Assembly: GCA_046485045.1 (NCBI GenBank)
Contig: JAWOHT010000273.1
Location: 1 to 64,000, forward strand
Length of the DNA stretch: 64,000 nucleotides
Source of the DNA: JAFGPL01 sp046485045
GTDB taxonomy: Bacteria; Bacteroidota; Bacteroidia; Bacteroidales; UBA10428
Direction of reading: 5' to 3'
Position numbers and translations under genes: made by a program. The stretch's first letter is position 1. Every line of letters starts with the position of its first letter. The notes beneath the pieces were generated by a model. It was not told where the DNA came from, did not search any database, and saw only the letters and a program-made list of their open reading frames with translations. This document shows positions 23,299 to 32,697 of the stretch, piece by piece.

Positions 23299-25095
23299 AT
23301 GGAACCAAAACGTATATTTGACCTGCTGGAGAACTACCGCACAAAATTTTCCTATAAACCTGATGCAATTGTGGCAAAAGAAAAGGGATCGTGGGCAAAA
23401 TACAGCGCCGGTGATTATGTCAGCCATTCAAACTATATTAGTTACGGGCTTCTTGCAATGGGGCTGAAAAAAGGGGATAAAATTGCCACTATCTCAAATA
23501 ACAGGCCTGAATGGAATTTTTTTGATATGGGGATGTCACAGGTTGGTATCGTTCATGTGCCAATTTACCCTACTATCAGCAGCGAGGATTATGAATATAT
23601 ACTTAACCATGCCCGTCCGGCGCTTGTCATTCTTTCAGATAAGGCGCTATGTGATAAAATATGTCCGGTGGCAAAGAGGGTAGATTCAGTTAAGGAAGTA
23701 TACAGTTTTAACGAAGTTGAGGAAATTAAACACTGGAAAGAAATTGTTGACCTTGGTATAAAAAATGCCGGGAAATACAAAACAGAACTTGAAAAGGTGA
23801 AAAGCAGCATTAAAGACGACGAAATGGCCACGATTATCTATACCTCCGGTACTACTGGCAATCCAAAAGGGGTAATGTTATCGCATAAAAACATTATGAG
23901 CAATGTTTATTCTATAACACAGATTTTTGATTTTAACGATACCCACAGAACCTTAAGTTTTCTGCCAATAAGTCATGTTTTTGAGCGTACCATTAATTAT
24001 TATTTTCAGCGGGTAGGTATCAGTATTTATTATGCCGAAAACATGGGAACAATTACCGATAACCTTAAAGATGTGAAGCCCCATGTTTTTATTGCTGTTC
24101 CGAGGGTGCTTGAAAAGGTTTATGACAAAATTATCGGCAAGGGCAAGGACCTTAAAGGTATCAAAAAGCAGATATTTTTCTGGGCTGTGAAACTAGGGGC
24201 AAAATATAGATTCAATAACGGGAACAGCAGGTTTTACAACCTGAGGTTAAAACTGGCAAGAAAACTGATATTCAGCAAATGGAGCGAAGCGTTGGGCGGA
24301 CAATTAGAGATAGTTGTTGCAGGAGGCGCTGCCTTGCAGCCCAGGCTGGCAATAATATTTTGTGCCGCCGGCATACCGGTGGTAGAAGGTTACGGTATGA
24401 CAGAGGCTTCACCGGTGATTGCCACCAACAGACCTCCTGATAAAAACGAAGTATGTGTTGGCACTGTGGGGCCTGCTATTCCAGGTGTTCAGGTAAAAAT
24501 AGCCGAAGATGGAGAAATATTGTGCAAGGGCGATAATGTGATGATGGGCTATTATAACGAACCAGAATTAACCGCAGAAGTGGTTGACTCCGACGGTTGG
24601 TTGCATACAGGCGACATCGGCGAACTGATAATCGGAAAGTTTTTAAAAATCACCGACCGCAAAAAGGAGATGTTTAAATTATCGAGTGGAAAATACATTG
24701 CACCCCAAACCATTGAAAATAAACTTAAAGAGTCGTTTTTTATTGAACAGGCAATGGTTATTGGCGAAAACGAGAAATTTGCCAGCGCACTTATTTCTCC
24801 AAATTTCCCGTTTTTACACAACTGGTGTTCATTGCATGATGTTAAATACCGCGATAACCCTGAACTTATTCAACACCCGAAAGTAGTTGCCAGGTATCAG
24901 CGCGAAGTAAATGAGATTAATAAACAGATCGGGTTAACTGAACAAATTAAGCGTTTCAGGCTGATAAACGAAGAATGGACACCTCAAACCGGTGAATTAT
25001 CACCTACTTTAAAGCTAAAACGCAAATACCTTACAAACAAATATAAAGAAATAATCAGTGAGATATATTCTGTGCAGAAAAACGGTAACTTGTAA
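23299..25095 (+). CDS. Long-chain fatty acid-CoA ligase (AMP-forming)
   Basis: 598 residues from the chosen ATG (MEPKRIFDLLENY); a frame from 23245 adds 18 residues but contains the likely promoter. ANL-superfamily motifs: P-loop IYTSGTTGNPKGVMLSHKN, LSFLPISHVFERT, GGAALQPRLAIIF, GYGMTEASPVIATN, DGWLHTGDIG and the hinge TDRKKEMFKLSSGKYIAP with the C-terminal Lys region. Closest in layout to FadD15-type synthetases. Activates fatty acids for membrane lipid use or breakdown. Monocistronic, convergent with the histidine kinase gene 40 bases away. Confidence 0.92.
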   Translation: MEPKRIFDLLENYRTKFSYKPDAIVAKEKGSWAKYSAGDYVSHSNYISYGLLAMGLKKGDKIATISNNRPEWNFFDMGMSQVGIVHVPIYPTISSEDYEYILNHARPALVILSDKALCDKICPVAKRVDSVKEVYSFNEVEEIKHWKEIVDLGIKNAGKYKTELEKVKSSIKDDEMATIIYTSGTTGNPKGVMLSHKNIMSNVYSITQIFDFNDTHRTLSFLPISHVFERTINYYFQRVGISIYYAENMGTITDNLKDVKPHVFIAVPRVLEKVYDKIIGKGKDLKGIKKQIFFWAVKLGAKYRFNNGNSRFYNLRLKLARKLIFSKWSEALGGQLEIVVAGGAALQPRLAIIFCAAGIPVVEGYGMTEASPVIATNRPPDKNEVCVGTVGPAIPGVQVKIAEDGEILCKGDNVMMGYYNEPELTAEVVDSDGWLHTGDIGELIIGKFLKITDRKKEMFKLSSGKYIAPQTIENKLKESFFIEQAMVIGENEKFASALISPNFPFLHNWCSLHDVKYRDNPELIQHPKVVARYQREVNEINKQIGLTEQIKRFRLINEEWTPQTGELSPTLKLKRKYLTNKYKEIISEIYSVQKNGNL

Positions 25096-25135
25096 ACCGG
25101 TAGCATTTAATTCTTTTACAGTTACCAGAAGTGGT

Positions 25136-26848
25136 TCAGTTAAGGTATTCTTTTAACAAGGCCAATGCTTTATTGGAATTTATGGGTTTACAAATGTAAT
25201 CATTACATCCTGCTTCAATGCATTTTTGCCTGTCATTCTCAAAGGCATGGGCAGTTTGTGCGATAATAGGTATTGCCTGGTTAAACTCCCTTATGATTCT
25301 GGTAGCTTCCAATCCGTTGATGTGAGGCATTTTTATGTCCATCAGGATAATGTCGGGCTTTGAGGCTTTGGTAATTTCAATTGCCTCATTACCATTTCTT
25401 GCCCATTCAATTCTGATTTTCGTACCCTCAAGCAGCTCTTTCAGGTATTCGTAATTCGATTCTTCATCTTCGGCTATTAGTATAAATTTATCAGCCCAGT
25501 CAAAGTCTCGCAGAGTTTCTTGTTTCGTTTTCTGCGATGTTATTGCAGATATTACTCTTTTATAAGGTAATGTAAAACTAAAGACCGATCCTTCGCCATA
25601 TTTCGATTCTGCCCAGATAGTGCCACCAAGTAACCTTACAAGGTCTTTGCACAGAGAAAGCCCGATGCCTGCACCGCGAAAAACTGTCCTGTAATTCTCA
25701 TCTTCAATCTTTATAAAGCGGTTAAAGATTTCTCTAAGATGCTTGTTCTTTATACCAATACCTGTGTCGCTTACAAAAAAGCTCAGTTGATTTTTGATCA
25801 ACCGGTAACCAAATTTGATTTCTCCGCGATGGGTGAATTTTACCGCATTGAACAATAAATTTCTCAGAACCTGCTCGAGCCGTACCTCATCGGTTTCGGT
25901 AACCAGGTCTTCTTCAGGCAATTCAAGCGATAAATTAATCTGGTGTTTGTTCATATCGTCAAGGATTTGCCTGAAAGTGACATACAGCTTATTTAACAAT
26001 TTTGTCAGGTCTGTGTGTTTACTTGCCAGTTTAATTTGTTGAGAATCAATAATAGATATATCTATGATATCCTCGATCAACTGTAGCAGGTATTTACTGT
26101 TCTCGTAAAGCAATTTCAGGTACCGGTCTTTTTTTTCTTTAGCAATTATGGGTTTTTGCAACAATTGTGAGAACCCGATGATCGAATTCATCGGTGTTCG
26201 TATTTCGTGTGAAAGGTTGGCCAGAAAAGAAGATTTCAACCTGTCGGAATTTTCAGCTTTATTTTTTTCACGCATATAGTTCATTTTGGCAAAAATGATA
26301 ATGACCCCTCCAACGATAAAAAACATAACCGTGCCAAAATACAGGTCGAAGATGCGGGCAAATTCTGTATCATAACTGCTTACCAATTCGGGGTGAAAAT
26401 ATTCCACTGCAAAGAGTGCAGTGATATTAAGGACTATCACAGCAAGCAGTATAAACAGTGTTCTGCCCTTCATTACAAACAGAATGTATAGAAAGAAAAC
26501 GAAATAAAGATAAATAACAGGGCCCTTTGATCCGGCATTGAAAAACCAGAACATACTAAAGGCCACACATGCAATAATGATCGCAATTATTCTTGTCTTA
26601 TTCAGGCTGCTTCCCAACCTTAACGCATAATATATCCCCAGAAAAATCAGGGCAGAAATCGTGGTAGACAACGTAATCGGGAAATGTAATTTTAAAATGA
26701 TATTGATTGCTGTGGCATAAACCGAAACTAAAAAAGTAACAAAAACCATTATGCTGAAGAAACGTCTGTCAAAATTGGTGTCCTCATTTTTTCCAAGTAG
26801 CAGGTTGAAAATGGTTTGCCCGGCTTCCTTCATTTTTTTAAAATGCAC
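25136..26848 (-). CDS. Hybrid sensor histidine kinase
   Basis: 570 residues. Five to six membrane spans in residues 30-190 (no large periplasmic domain, so it may sense within the membrane); HisKA with H214 in NLSHEIRTPMNSIIGFSQ; HATPase with N box LRNLLFNAVKFTHRG, G1 DTGIGIKN and G2 GAGIGLSL; C-terminal receiver about 463-570 with acidic AEDEES, phospho-acceptor D504 in ILMDIKMPHINGLEA and the KPI lysine. No output regulator gene lies next to it, so its partner is unknown. Divergent from the ThiF cassette with about 120 bases between. Confidence 0.92.
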   Translation of the reverse strand: MHFKKMKEAGQTIFNLLLGKNEDTNFDRRFFSIMVFVTFLVSVYATAINIILKLHFPITLSTTISALIFLGIYYALRLGSSLNKTRIIAIIIACVAFSMFWFFNAGSKGPVIYLYFVFFLYILFVMKGRTLFILLAVIVLNITALFAVEYFHPELVSSYDTEFARIFDLYFGTVMFFIVGGVIIIFAKMNYMREKNKAENSDRLKSSFLANLSHEIRTPMNSIIGFSQLLQKPIIAKEKKDRYLKLLYENSKYLLQLIEDIIDISIIDSQQIKLASKHTDLTKLLNKLYVTFRQILDDMNKHQINLSLELPEEDLVTETDEVRLEQVLRNLLFNAVKFTHRGEIKFGYRLIKNQLSFFVSDTGIGIKNKHLREIFNRFIKIEDENYRTVFRGAGIGLSLCKDLVRLLGGTIWAESKYGEGSVFSFTLPYKRVISAITSQKTKQETLRDFDWADKFILIAEDEESNYEYLKELLEGTKIRIEWARNGNEAIEITKASKPDIILMDIKMPHINGLEATRIIREFNQAIPIIAQTAHAFENDRQKCIEAGCNDYICKPINSNKALALLKEYLN

Positions 26849-26969
26849 TTTCTGAACGTATTAGAGTTTTAAGTTAATCCGTTATTGAACAGGTCAATAA
26901 AAATAGTTAAATTTATATCTAATATCGCGAAAAAATTTAATAATTAGACATTTACCATGAACAGATATT

Positions 26970-27788
26970 ATGAAAAGCAGCTATAACCAAATCTTTAACA
27001 GGAATATAGGTCTTATAACACCCGACAACCAGGAGAAGCTGAAAAATTCAAAAGTAGCGGTATTTGGTGTGGGTGGCCTTGGAGGTGTTATTGCCGAAGT
27101 ACTTGTACGTAGTGGTGTCGGAAGTATCGTGCTTACAGACCGCGACAAGTATGAAGCATCAAACCTTAACCGTCAGGTTTTTGCTTTCTCTAAAACGATA
27201 GGTGAATATAAAGTTGACGCGGCCGAACAATTTCTGAAAGATATCAATCCGGAGTTGCAGGTTAAGAAATACCTCCAAATAACCTCTGCGAATATTTCTG
27301 AAATAATGCACTCCGCAGATATTGTCTTACTGGCGCTCGATGATGTTGTACCCATCATTATTATCAGCCGCTACGCCAGACAGCATAAGGTGCCTTTGGT
27401 TGAAGGATGGGCCATACCTTTTGGCAATGTGAGGGTATTTACCGAACAGACACCATCGCTGGAAGAGGTTTACCATCTGGATAACCTTGATAAAGACCCG
27501 GAATTGATTACTCCCGACGAAAATAAAGCATTGAATATTAAAATGTTGTATGAATTGAAAAAGATAAAAGGGATAGAAGGGTATTATTCTGAAGAGGCAT
27601 TGCAGCGAATACAAAAGGGGCAGGTACCTTCTTTCGCCCCAATGGTATGGCTTACTGCTGTTTTGATGAGTTTTGAGGCCATTAAGGTATTATTGCACCA
27701 GGGAAGAATAGCTTATGCACCGGGATTTGCCCTGTATGATCCATTCAATCATGAACAATTACACAAATATCAAAATGAAAATTATTAA
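26970..27788 (+). CDS. ThiF/MoeB/E1-like adenylating protein without cysteine
   Basis: 272 residues with a clear E1 Rossmann fold: nucleotide loop VFGVGGLGGVIAEVLVRSG, then DRDKYEASNLNRQVF (the SNLNRQ motif) and VLLALDDV. These enzymes adenylate C-terminal carboxylates (ThiS, MoaD, peptides) or, in TcdA, cyclise t6A. Reading all 272 residues I find no cysteine, so neither the CxxC zinc site nor a thioester Cys exists. TcdA-like chemistry is one possibility, but its usual C-terminus is not recognised. The next gene starts inside its 3-prime end (14-base overlap), pointing to a shared pathway. Confidence 0.85.
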   Translation: MKSSYNQIFNRNIGLITPDNQEKLKNSKVAVFGVGGLGGVIAEVLVRSGVGSIVLTDRDKYEASNLNRQVFAFSKTIGEYKVDAAEQFLKDINPELQVKKYLQITSANISEIMHSADIVLLALDDVVPIIIISRYARQHKVPLVEGWAIPFGNVRVFTEQTPSLEEVYHLDNLDKDPELITPDENKALNIKMLYELKKIKGIEGYYSEEALQRIQKGQVPSFAPMVWLTAVLMSFEAIKVLLHQGRIAYAPGFALYDPFNHEQLHKYQNENY

Positions 27789-28626
27789 TGCGCACACACA
27801 TGTTATCGAAGCCGACAAGGCATTTTCGCAGCATGGTAATGACTATCTGAAATATATTAAAGGCATAAGTGCATTTGAGCAGGCAGACAAAGTACTGGAA
27901 ATGTTATCGGCAGATAATCTATTGAGGCAGATGGACGAAGCCGGCATACAGCAATCGGTAGTTTTTGCCATGTATGCACCCCTGCTTTATGCTTCAAACG
28001 AGTTTGTAGCCGGCTTGTGCCATAAGTATCCGGGCCGCCTTTTGGGATTTGCCTCTGTTGATGTTAAGAGGCCTGATTTGCCCGGTATGCTTGAAGATGC
28101 TGTTAAAAACATGGGCTTAAAAGGGCTAAAACTTCACCCCCCGCTTCAGAATTTTTTTCCGAATGACAAAAAATTCTGGCCCTTATACCAAAAGGCGCTC
28201 GATTTAAATATTCCTGTTGTATTTCATGTAGGTACCACACCTTTTGGCAGCCTGGTAAAACTATCGCAGGCAAACCCGCTGCTGATTGATGATGTTGCAA
28301 ACGATTTCCCCGGTCTTAAAATCATTCTTACCCACCTGGGTACCCTTTGGCACCACGAATCATTTATGGTCGCGGAAAAGCATCCAAACCTTTTTATTGA
28401 TACAGCTGCTTATCCTTACGAGATAAGTGACCTGCTTACGTTTAATCTTATTAAGAGGGTAGGAGAGGACAAGTTTATTTTTGGTACCGATTTTCCAATG
28501 CCTTATGAAGGAAAGATGCACCGTCTTGCCGATTTTACCGAAGTTATTAGCAACCTTAAATTACCGGAATACCTGAAAGAAAAGATTTTTTATGGCAATT
28601 TTAATGAATTGATGAAGGGAGTATGA
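27775..28626 (+). CDS. Amidohydrolase-2 family metal-dependent hydrolase/decarboxylase
   Basis: 283 residues from ATG 27775 (MKIINAHTHVIEA); a frame opening at 27715 would give 20 unlikely extra residues. TIM-barrel metal motifs: HTH near residue 8, LKGLKLHPPLQNF, VVFHVGTTPFG, IILTHLGTLW and the C-terminal FGTDFPMPYEG with the catalytic Asp. The family (ACMSD, gamma-resorcylate decarboxylase and related hydrolases) handles small carboxylated or cyclic substrates. Overlaps the ThiF-like gene by 14 bases and the PaaK-like gene by 4 (ATGA), so the three are translationally coupled. Confidence 0.88.
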   Translation: MKIINAHTHVIEADKAFSQHGNDYLKYIKGISAFEQADKVLEMLSADNLLRQMDEAGIQQSVVFAMYAPLLYASNEFVAGLCHKYPGRLLGFASVDVKRPDLPGMLEDAVKNMGLKGLKLHPPLQNFFPNDKKFWPLYQKALDLNIPVVFHVGTTPFGSLVKLSQANPLLIDDVANDFPGLKIILTHLGTLWHHESFMVAEKHPNLFIDTAAYPYEISDLLTFNLIKRVGEDKFIFGTDFPMPYEGKMHRLADFTEVISNLKLPEYLKEKIFYGNFNELMKGV

Positions 28627-30050
28627 ATATCCAAAAAGGCTTTGAAAAGATCAAACACAGGCAGATTAAAAATTTTTTGATCAATACCGGTCCCGAAAAA
28701 TTGCTGAAAAAAACTGAAAAAAACGTATTGTCAGCATTTCGACGTGCTGCCTCTGTAATACCGGCATATAATGAAATACTTCGAAAACAGGGTGTTACAG
28801 TAAATGAGGTAAGAACCCTGAGTGATTTTAAGGAAAAAGTACCGGTGATGACTAAGAAAGATTTTTTCGTACCTTATGAAGCAAAGGAATGGATTGGTAA
28901 TATACAATTCTCTAAGGTTAAAAACTTCATGGTTAGTTCGGGCTTCTCGGGTACTTTTGCTTTTGGCGCCGATACCGGCATTACCCGAAAAATAAAAAAC
29001 GGTGTGGATTTTACGCTCGATTACCTTTTTAATACTTCAGATAAAAAAACATTTCTCATAAACTGTGTACCTATGGGTGTGCATGTGGCCACATCGCTTC
29101 CCCTGGCCGAAACCAGTGTAAGGAGCGATATGGTTATGGCCTTTGTAAAAAAGATTTCCCCGAATTTTGATCAGACCATTATCGTCGGAGACCCGCATTT
29201 TTTAAAAAAAATTATTGAAGAAGGGTTAGCCAGCGGTTTCAACTGGCAAAAAATTAATGTAAGCCTCATCTGCGGTCAGGACTGGTTTCCGGAAGCTTTT
29301 CGGGAATATCTGGCCTGTCTTACCGGAATGGACATCTATCACGATAATTCCAGAAAGATAATTGCCACTATGGGTATGACCGAACTCGGCCTGAACGTTT
29401 TTCATGAATCTTTCGATACAATCAGAATAAGGAACCAAGCCCGGCACAATGCCGGCCTCAGACAGCATTTGACCGGTAATGCAAACCTGCCTGTACCATT
29501 GTTGTTTCATTATTATCCGATGCGCACTTTTATAGAAGAAAAAAATGAAGAACATAACGATACTTCTCTGCTTTTTTCTGTTACAGACAAACACTCAGTT
29601 ATACCATTAATGCGTTATGATACTGGTGATTCGGGAACCCTGATTTCATATAAAAACTTATCAGAAACCCTTGCAATGCAAAACCTTCATTCCATGTCGC
29701 CTGAGCTAAAGCTTCCTCTTGCAGCAATTCACGGGCGGAGAAATAATTACGTTTTATACAAGGGCAACCGTGTATATGCATCGCAAATAAAAAGTGGCTT
29801 ATACGAAGATTTTGACCTCGCCGGAAAGACAACCGGTTATTTCAGGATCAGCATGGTAAAAAATACCCCGCAGATCGAACTTCAGTTAAAACCCGGGGTA
29901 AGGCCTGAGAGATCATTGACATCGGCATTCGGTTACGCACTCTTGAAATATGCAGATGCAGATATTCAGGTTAAATGTTATAATTATCAGGAATTTCCTT
30001 ATAACATGGAATTAAGTTATGAACATAAATTTATAAATATCATCACTTAA
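28623..30050 (+). CDS. PaaK/CapK-like adenylate-forming enzyme
   Basis: 475 residues of the ANL superfamily, phenylacetate-CoA ligase branch. N-terminal AFRRAASVIPAYNEILRKQG and DFKEKVPVMTKKDFF are PaaK-like; a diverged P-loop MVSSGFSGTFAFGAD; core motif MGMTELGLNVFHE; PLMRYDTGDSGTL; and a C-terminal subdomain entry HGRRNNYVLYKGNRVYASQI. The diverged P-loop (no TTG) and central segment set it apart from true phenylacetate ligases; it may activate another aryl or acyl acid, with or without CoA. Third gene of the ThiF-amidohydrolase cassette. Confidence 0.82.
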   Translation: MNIQKGFEKIKHRQIKNFLINTGPEKLLKKTEKNVLSAFRRAASVIPAYNEILRKQGVTVNEVRTLSDFKEKVPVMTKKDFFVPYEAKEWIGNIQFSKVKNFMVSSGFSGTFAFGADTGITRKIKNGVDFTLDYLFNTSDKKTFLINCVPMGVHVATSLPLAETSVRSDMVMAFVKKISPNFDQTIIVGDPHFLKKIIEEGLASGFNWQKINVSLICGQDWFPEAFREYLACLTGMDIYHDNSRKIIATMGMTELGLNVFHESFDTIRIRNQARHNAGLRQHLTGNANLPVPLLFHYYPMRTFIEEKNEEHNDTSLLFSVTDKHSVIPLMRYDTGDSGTLISYKNLSETLAMQNLHSMSPELKLPLAAIHGRRNNYVLYKGNRVYASQIKSGLYEDFDLAGKTTGYFRISMVKNTPQIELQLKPGVRPERSLTSAFGYALLKYADADIQVKCYNYQEFPYNMELSYEHKFINIIT

Positions 30051-30207
30051 TTTTACTCTGACAATAGAAAGCCAGAAAAATCAACCTGTCCCTTTAATGT
30101 CGAAATAAATGCCATAAGTGCTGACAAAAAATGAATTATGCTTGATTGGTAAGCAAAAATTTTGTAAATTTTAAAGCAATTTCATTTCACCTCTAATAAA
30201 GTTCATT

Positions 30208-31113
30208 ATGAGCAAAACAAATGCCAATAAACATAATCAGCGGATCAAGAAAATACTTGTACCTGTAGATTATTCCGAATGTTCTGATTTTGCATGTCGC
30301 TATGCAATAAAGCTTGCCTGTAAGCTTGGTGCCGAGATAAGGCTTTTGCATGCGTATTATACACCCGCCTTTGACCTGATTGAACTATCAGGAACGGTGC
30401 AGATTCAAAGCCAGCTGAAAGATGAAGTTTCTGTTAATATTGAAGCAACAGAGAAAGAAACAGCTGAAAAATACATATCGGATTTAAGAAAATATATAAC
30501 CGATTGCAAAACCGAGAATATTATTATGACCTATGATGTTGCTCCCGGTATGCCTGAAGATGTGATACTTAATTACAGCCTTGAATATAAGCCCGACCTT
30601 GTATTGATGGGTACACAGGGCAAAAGCAAAGCCAATACCATTATGGGCAGTGTTACCGAAACAATGATACGCAAATTGAAATGCCCGGTAATGGCCGTAC
30701 CTGAAAAATATTCGTTTGTAGGAGAAAAGAATGTCAGGAACCTGATGTATGTAACCGATTTTGACGAATCTGATTTTGTTTCAATAAAAAAGCTGATGGA
30801 CCTGACACAAATGCTGAATCTTAAAATATTCTGCGCACATATTGCAAGCGATGAAGGTGAATGGGACCGTATCAAACTCAACGGGCTGAAAGAATATTTC
30901 AGGAGTGTGTATGGAAAGTCGGATGTTGAATGCGGAAGAGTTGGCTCAAAAGCGTTACTCGAAGAAATTGACCTTTTTGTAAAAGAAAACCATATCAATA
31001 TTATTTCATTAACAACCAGGCAAAGAGGAATACTTGATAAACTCTTTAAAACAGATCTCACCAAAAAACTGTTTTACCACACAAATATACCGTTGCTCGT
31101 GTTTCACTCTTAA
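30208..31113 (+). CDS. Universal stress protein, two Usp domains
   Basis: 301 residues. First Usp domain at about 14-165 with KILVPVDYSECSDFACRYAI and the ATP-binding pattern MGTQGKSKANTIMGSVTE followed by KCPVMAVP. The second domain (about 175-300) keeps the fold (LMYVTDFDESDFVSIKKLMD, ending IPLLVFHS) but has lost the glycine ATP motif (LTTRQRGILDKLFKTD). Tandem Usp proteins of this kind are common in Bacteroidota. Its stop overlaps the stop of the convergent VTT gene by 4 bases. Confidence 0.9.
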   Translation: MSKTNANKHNQRIKKILVPVDYSECSDFACRYAIKLACKLGAEIRLLHAYYTPAFDLIELSGTVQIQSQLKDEVSVNIEATEKETAEKYISDLRKYITDCKTENIIMTYDVAPGMPEDVILNYSLEYKPDLVLMGTQGKSKANTIMGSVTETMIRKLKCPVMAVPEKYSFVGEKNVRNLMYVTDFDESDFVSIKKLMDLTQMLNLKIFCAHIASDEGEWDRIKLNGLKEYFRSVYGKSDVECGRVGSKALLEEIDLFVKENHINIISLTTRQRGILDKLFKTDLTKKLFYHTNIPLLVFHS

Positions 31114-31688
31114 ATCATATTGGCCTCCCAGATAATCAACGAGAAGATGGCAAACCTGAGAAATCTTGTGAGTGAAAACAACAGATATTTTTTAAAAGAG
31201 TAACGTATTGAACCCACAAGCATGCTTACCCCTGAAAAGGGAAGGGGCGTAAGTGATGCAACAATAATAAGATACAGGCCGTATGTATGCAGGTGTTTTT
31301 CGGTTTTTCCAAGAACCTTTTTTTTCAGGTATTGAAAATATAAAGTTCGCTGAAGGTATAACCCGATAAAATAGCCGGTTATTCCTGCCAGGTATGAGAT
31401 GGCAGCCAGAAAGGCTATGATAAGTATGTAATCAGCAATATTTCCGCTTCTAAGCGCCCAGATGAAGAATATTTCAGGGGGAACAATACCGATAATAACC
31501 TCCGAGACAAGAAAAATCAGGTAAACAATTGTTGGGTTATTGTAAACGGGTTCAAGCCAGGAGAGGTAATTGGCGCTGACAAACTTTTTAAAGAGGATAA
31601 AAATTATGATAATGACACCAAACCATAAAAGCCCCCGCAGGAGGTTGCGTAAAAAAAAAGAACGCTTATTTAAATTCGTCTCAGTCAT
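31110..31688 (-). CDS. VTT-domain (DedA/SNARE-associated) membrane protein
   Basis: 192 residues from the ATG at 31688; a frame from 31709 would start at the candidate -7 element, so the downstream start is preferred. About five spans, with the VTT core SEVIIGIVPPEIFFIWALRS, GYFIGLYLQRTLYFQYL and a re-entrant LTPLPFSGVSMLVGSIRYSF. VTT/DedA proteins flip or transport lipids such as undecaprenyl phosphate (known for some members). Its stop overlaps that of the Usp gene. Confidence 0.82.
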   Translation of the reverse strand: MTETNLNKRSFFLRNLLRGLLWFGVIIIIFILFKKFVSANYLSWLEPVYNNPTIVYLIFLVSEVIIGIVPPEIFFIWALRSGNIADYILIIAFLAAISYLAGITGYFIGLYLQRTLYFQYLKKKVLGKTEKHLHTYGLYLIIVASLTPLPFSGVSMLVGSIRYSFKKYLLFSLTRFLRFAIFSLIIWEANMI

Positions 31689-31706
31689 AAAAATGCTAAT
31701 TTTTTC

Positions 31707-31714
31707 CAAAAATA
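31707..31714 (-). promoter_or_regulatory. Candidate -7 element of the VTT gene
   Basis: Minus strand TATTTTTG, perfect TAnnTTTG, 18 bases before the ATG at 31688. Confidence 0.4.
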
Positions 31715-31815
31715 GTCATTTTCAGCTATTACAGCAGTAATTCTTTTATGAATGTTTAAGGTATCAGGGTGAAATATCAGGGAGGTAAAAGTACCCGGAG
31801 ATTGTTAAAATATTG

Positions 31816-32175
31816 TTAGAAAGTTTTTGTACTCAGCATAATCAGGGCGCAATCGTAAACGCATTCAATGTTATGCCTGGAGGCTTTTAACCCGAAATCA
31901 TAGTTTTCTGTTCCGGGGTTAAAAATAATCCGCTTTGGTTTAAGCTTCAGAATATAATCATAATATTCCAGCTGGTTCGCCTGTGAAATGTACATTAATA
32001 CCGTGTGTACATTTTCAATATCGGGCATGCAGGTCAGTATGGGCAGGTTTTCAATCAGACCTTCCTGGCGGCCAACCGGAATAACATGATAACCTCTTTT
32101 AAGTAAACTTCTTACTGCTTTGTTGGAATATCTGTCGGGATTTGCACTTGCCCCTAAAACTACGACACTTTTCAT
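31816..32175 (-). CDS. CoA-binding domain protein (YccU-like)
   Basis: 119 residues, a single CoA_binding Rossmann domain: VVVLGASANPDRYSNKAVRS, GYHVIPVGRQEG and the C-terminal ECVYDCALIMLST. In the usual proteins the segment near residue 90 is GxxNxEA; here it is FNPGTENYDFG. Small cytoplasmic protein of unknown role. It follows ispF by 18 bases in the same direction and is likely the last gene of the porV-ispF unit. Confidence 0.85.
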   Translation of the reverse strand: MKSVVVLGASANPDRYSNKAVRSLLKRGYHVIPVGRQEGLIENLPILTCMPDIENVHTVLMYISQANQLEYYDYILKLKPKRIIFNPGTENYDFGLKASRHNIECVYDCALIMLSTKTF

Positions 32176-32193
32176 AACGGGTAGTTTAGGTTT

Positions 32194-32694
32194 TTATTTT
32201 TTGCCGGGGCTCTTCTTTTTTTTCCCGATCAGGGCAACAGCATAAGCGGCAATTCCTTTCTCATTGCCAATAAACCCAAGCTTTTCGGTAGTCGTGGCTT
32301 TCAGTGATATATTCTCAGGCTCGGTATCAATAACGTGTGAAAGTATTCGCTGCATTTCGGGAATGTACTGCATAATTTTAGGCTTCTGCAGACACACTGT
32401 GCAATCTATATTGCCTACTTCATAACCTTGTTCTTTTAACAGGTTTACTGTTTTCTTTAAAAGCACCTTACTGTCAATTCCTTTGAATTCATCAGAGGTG
32501 TCAGGGAAATGATATCCGATATCTCTTAAATTAGCAGCGCCCAGCAGCGCATCGCATATGGCATGGATTAATACATCGCCATCTGAATGGCCAACAGGGC
32601 CTTTTTTATGGGGAATGATGATCCCGCCGAGGACTAACTTATTGCCCTCTTTTAACTGGTGTACATCATAACCGAATCCGACTTTTATATCCAT
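32194..32694 (-). CDS. ispF: 2-C-methyl-D-erythritol 2,4-cyclodiphosphate synthase
   Basis: 166 residues, normal for IspF of the MEP isoprenoid pathway. FGYDVHQLKEGNKLVLGG holds the metal ligands Asp10 and His12; GHSDGDVLIHAICDALLGAA holds the third ligand and the signature; DIGYHFPDTSDEFKGIDS; then KATTTEKLGFIGNEKGIAA. The lysine-rich tail is ordinary. It lies 3 bases after porV, a neighbourhood also known in Porphyromonas (from memory). Confidence 0.96.
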   Translation of the reverse strand: MDIKVGFGYDVHQLKEGNKLVLGGIIIPHKKGPVGHSDGDVLIHAICDALLGAANLRDIGYHFPDTSDEFKGIDSKVLLKKTVNLLKEQGYEVGNIDCTVCLQKPKIMQYIPEMQRILSHVIDTEPENISLKATTTEKLGFIGNEKGIAAYAVALIGKKKKSPGKK

Positions 32695-32697
32695 ATA

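Noticed and set aside
27715..27774. 20-residue N-terminal extension of the amidohydrolase inside the ThiF gene
   Set aside because: The family begins directly with the HxH strand, which starts at the ATG at 27775.
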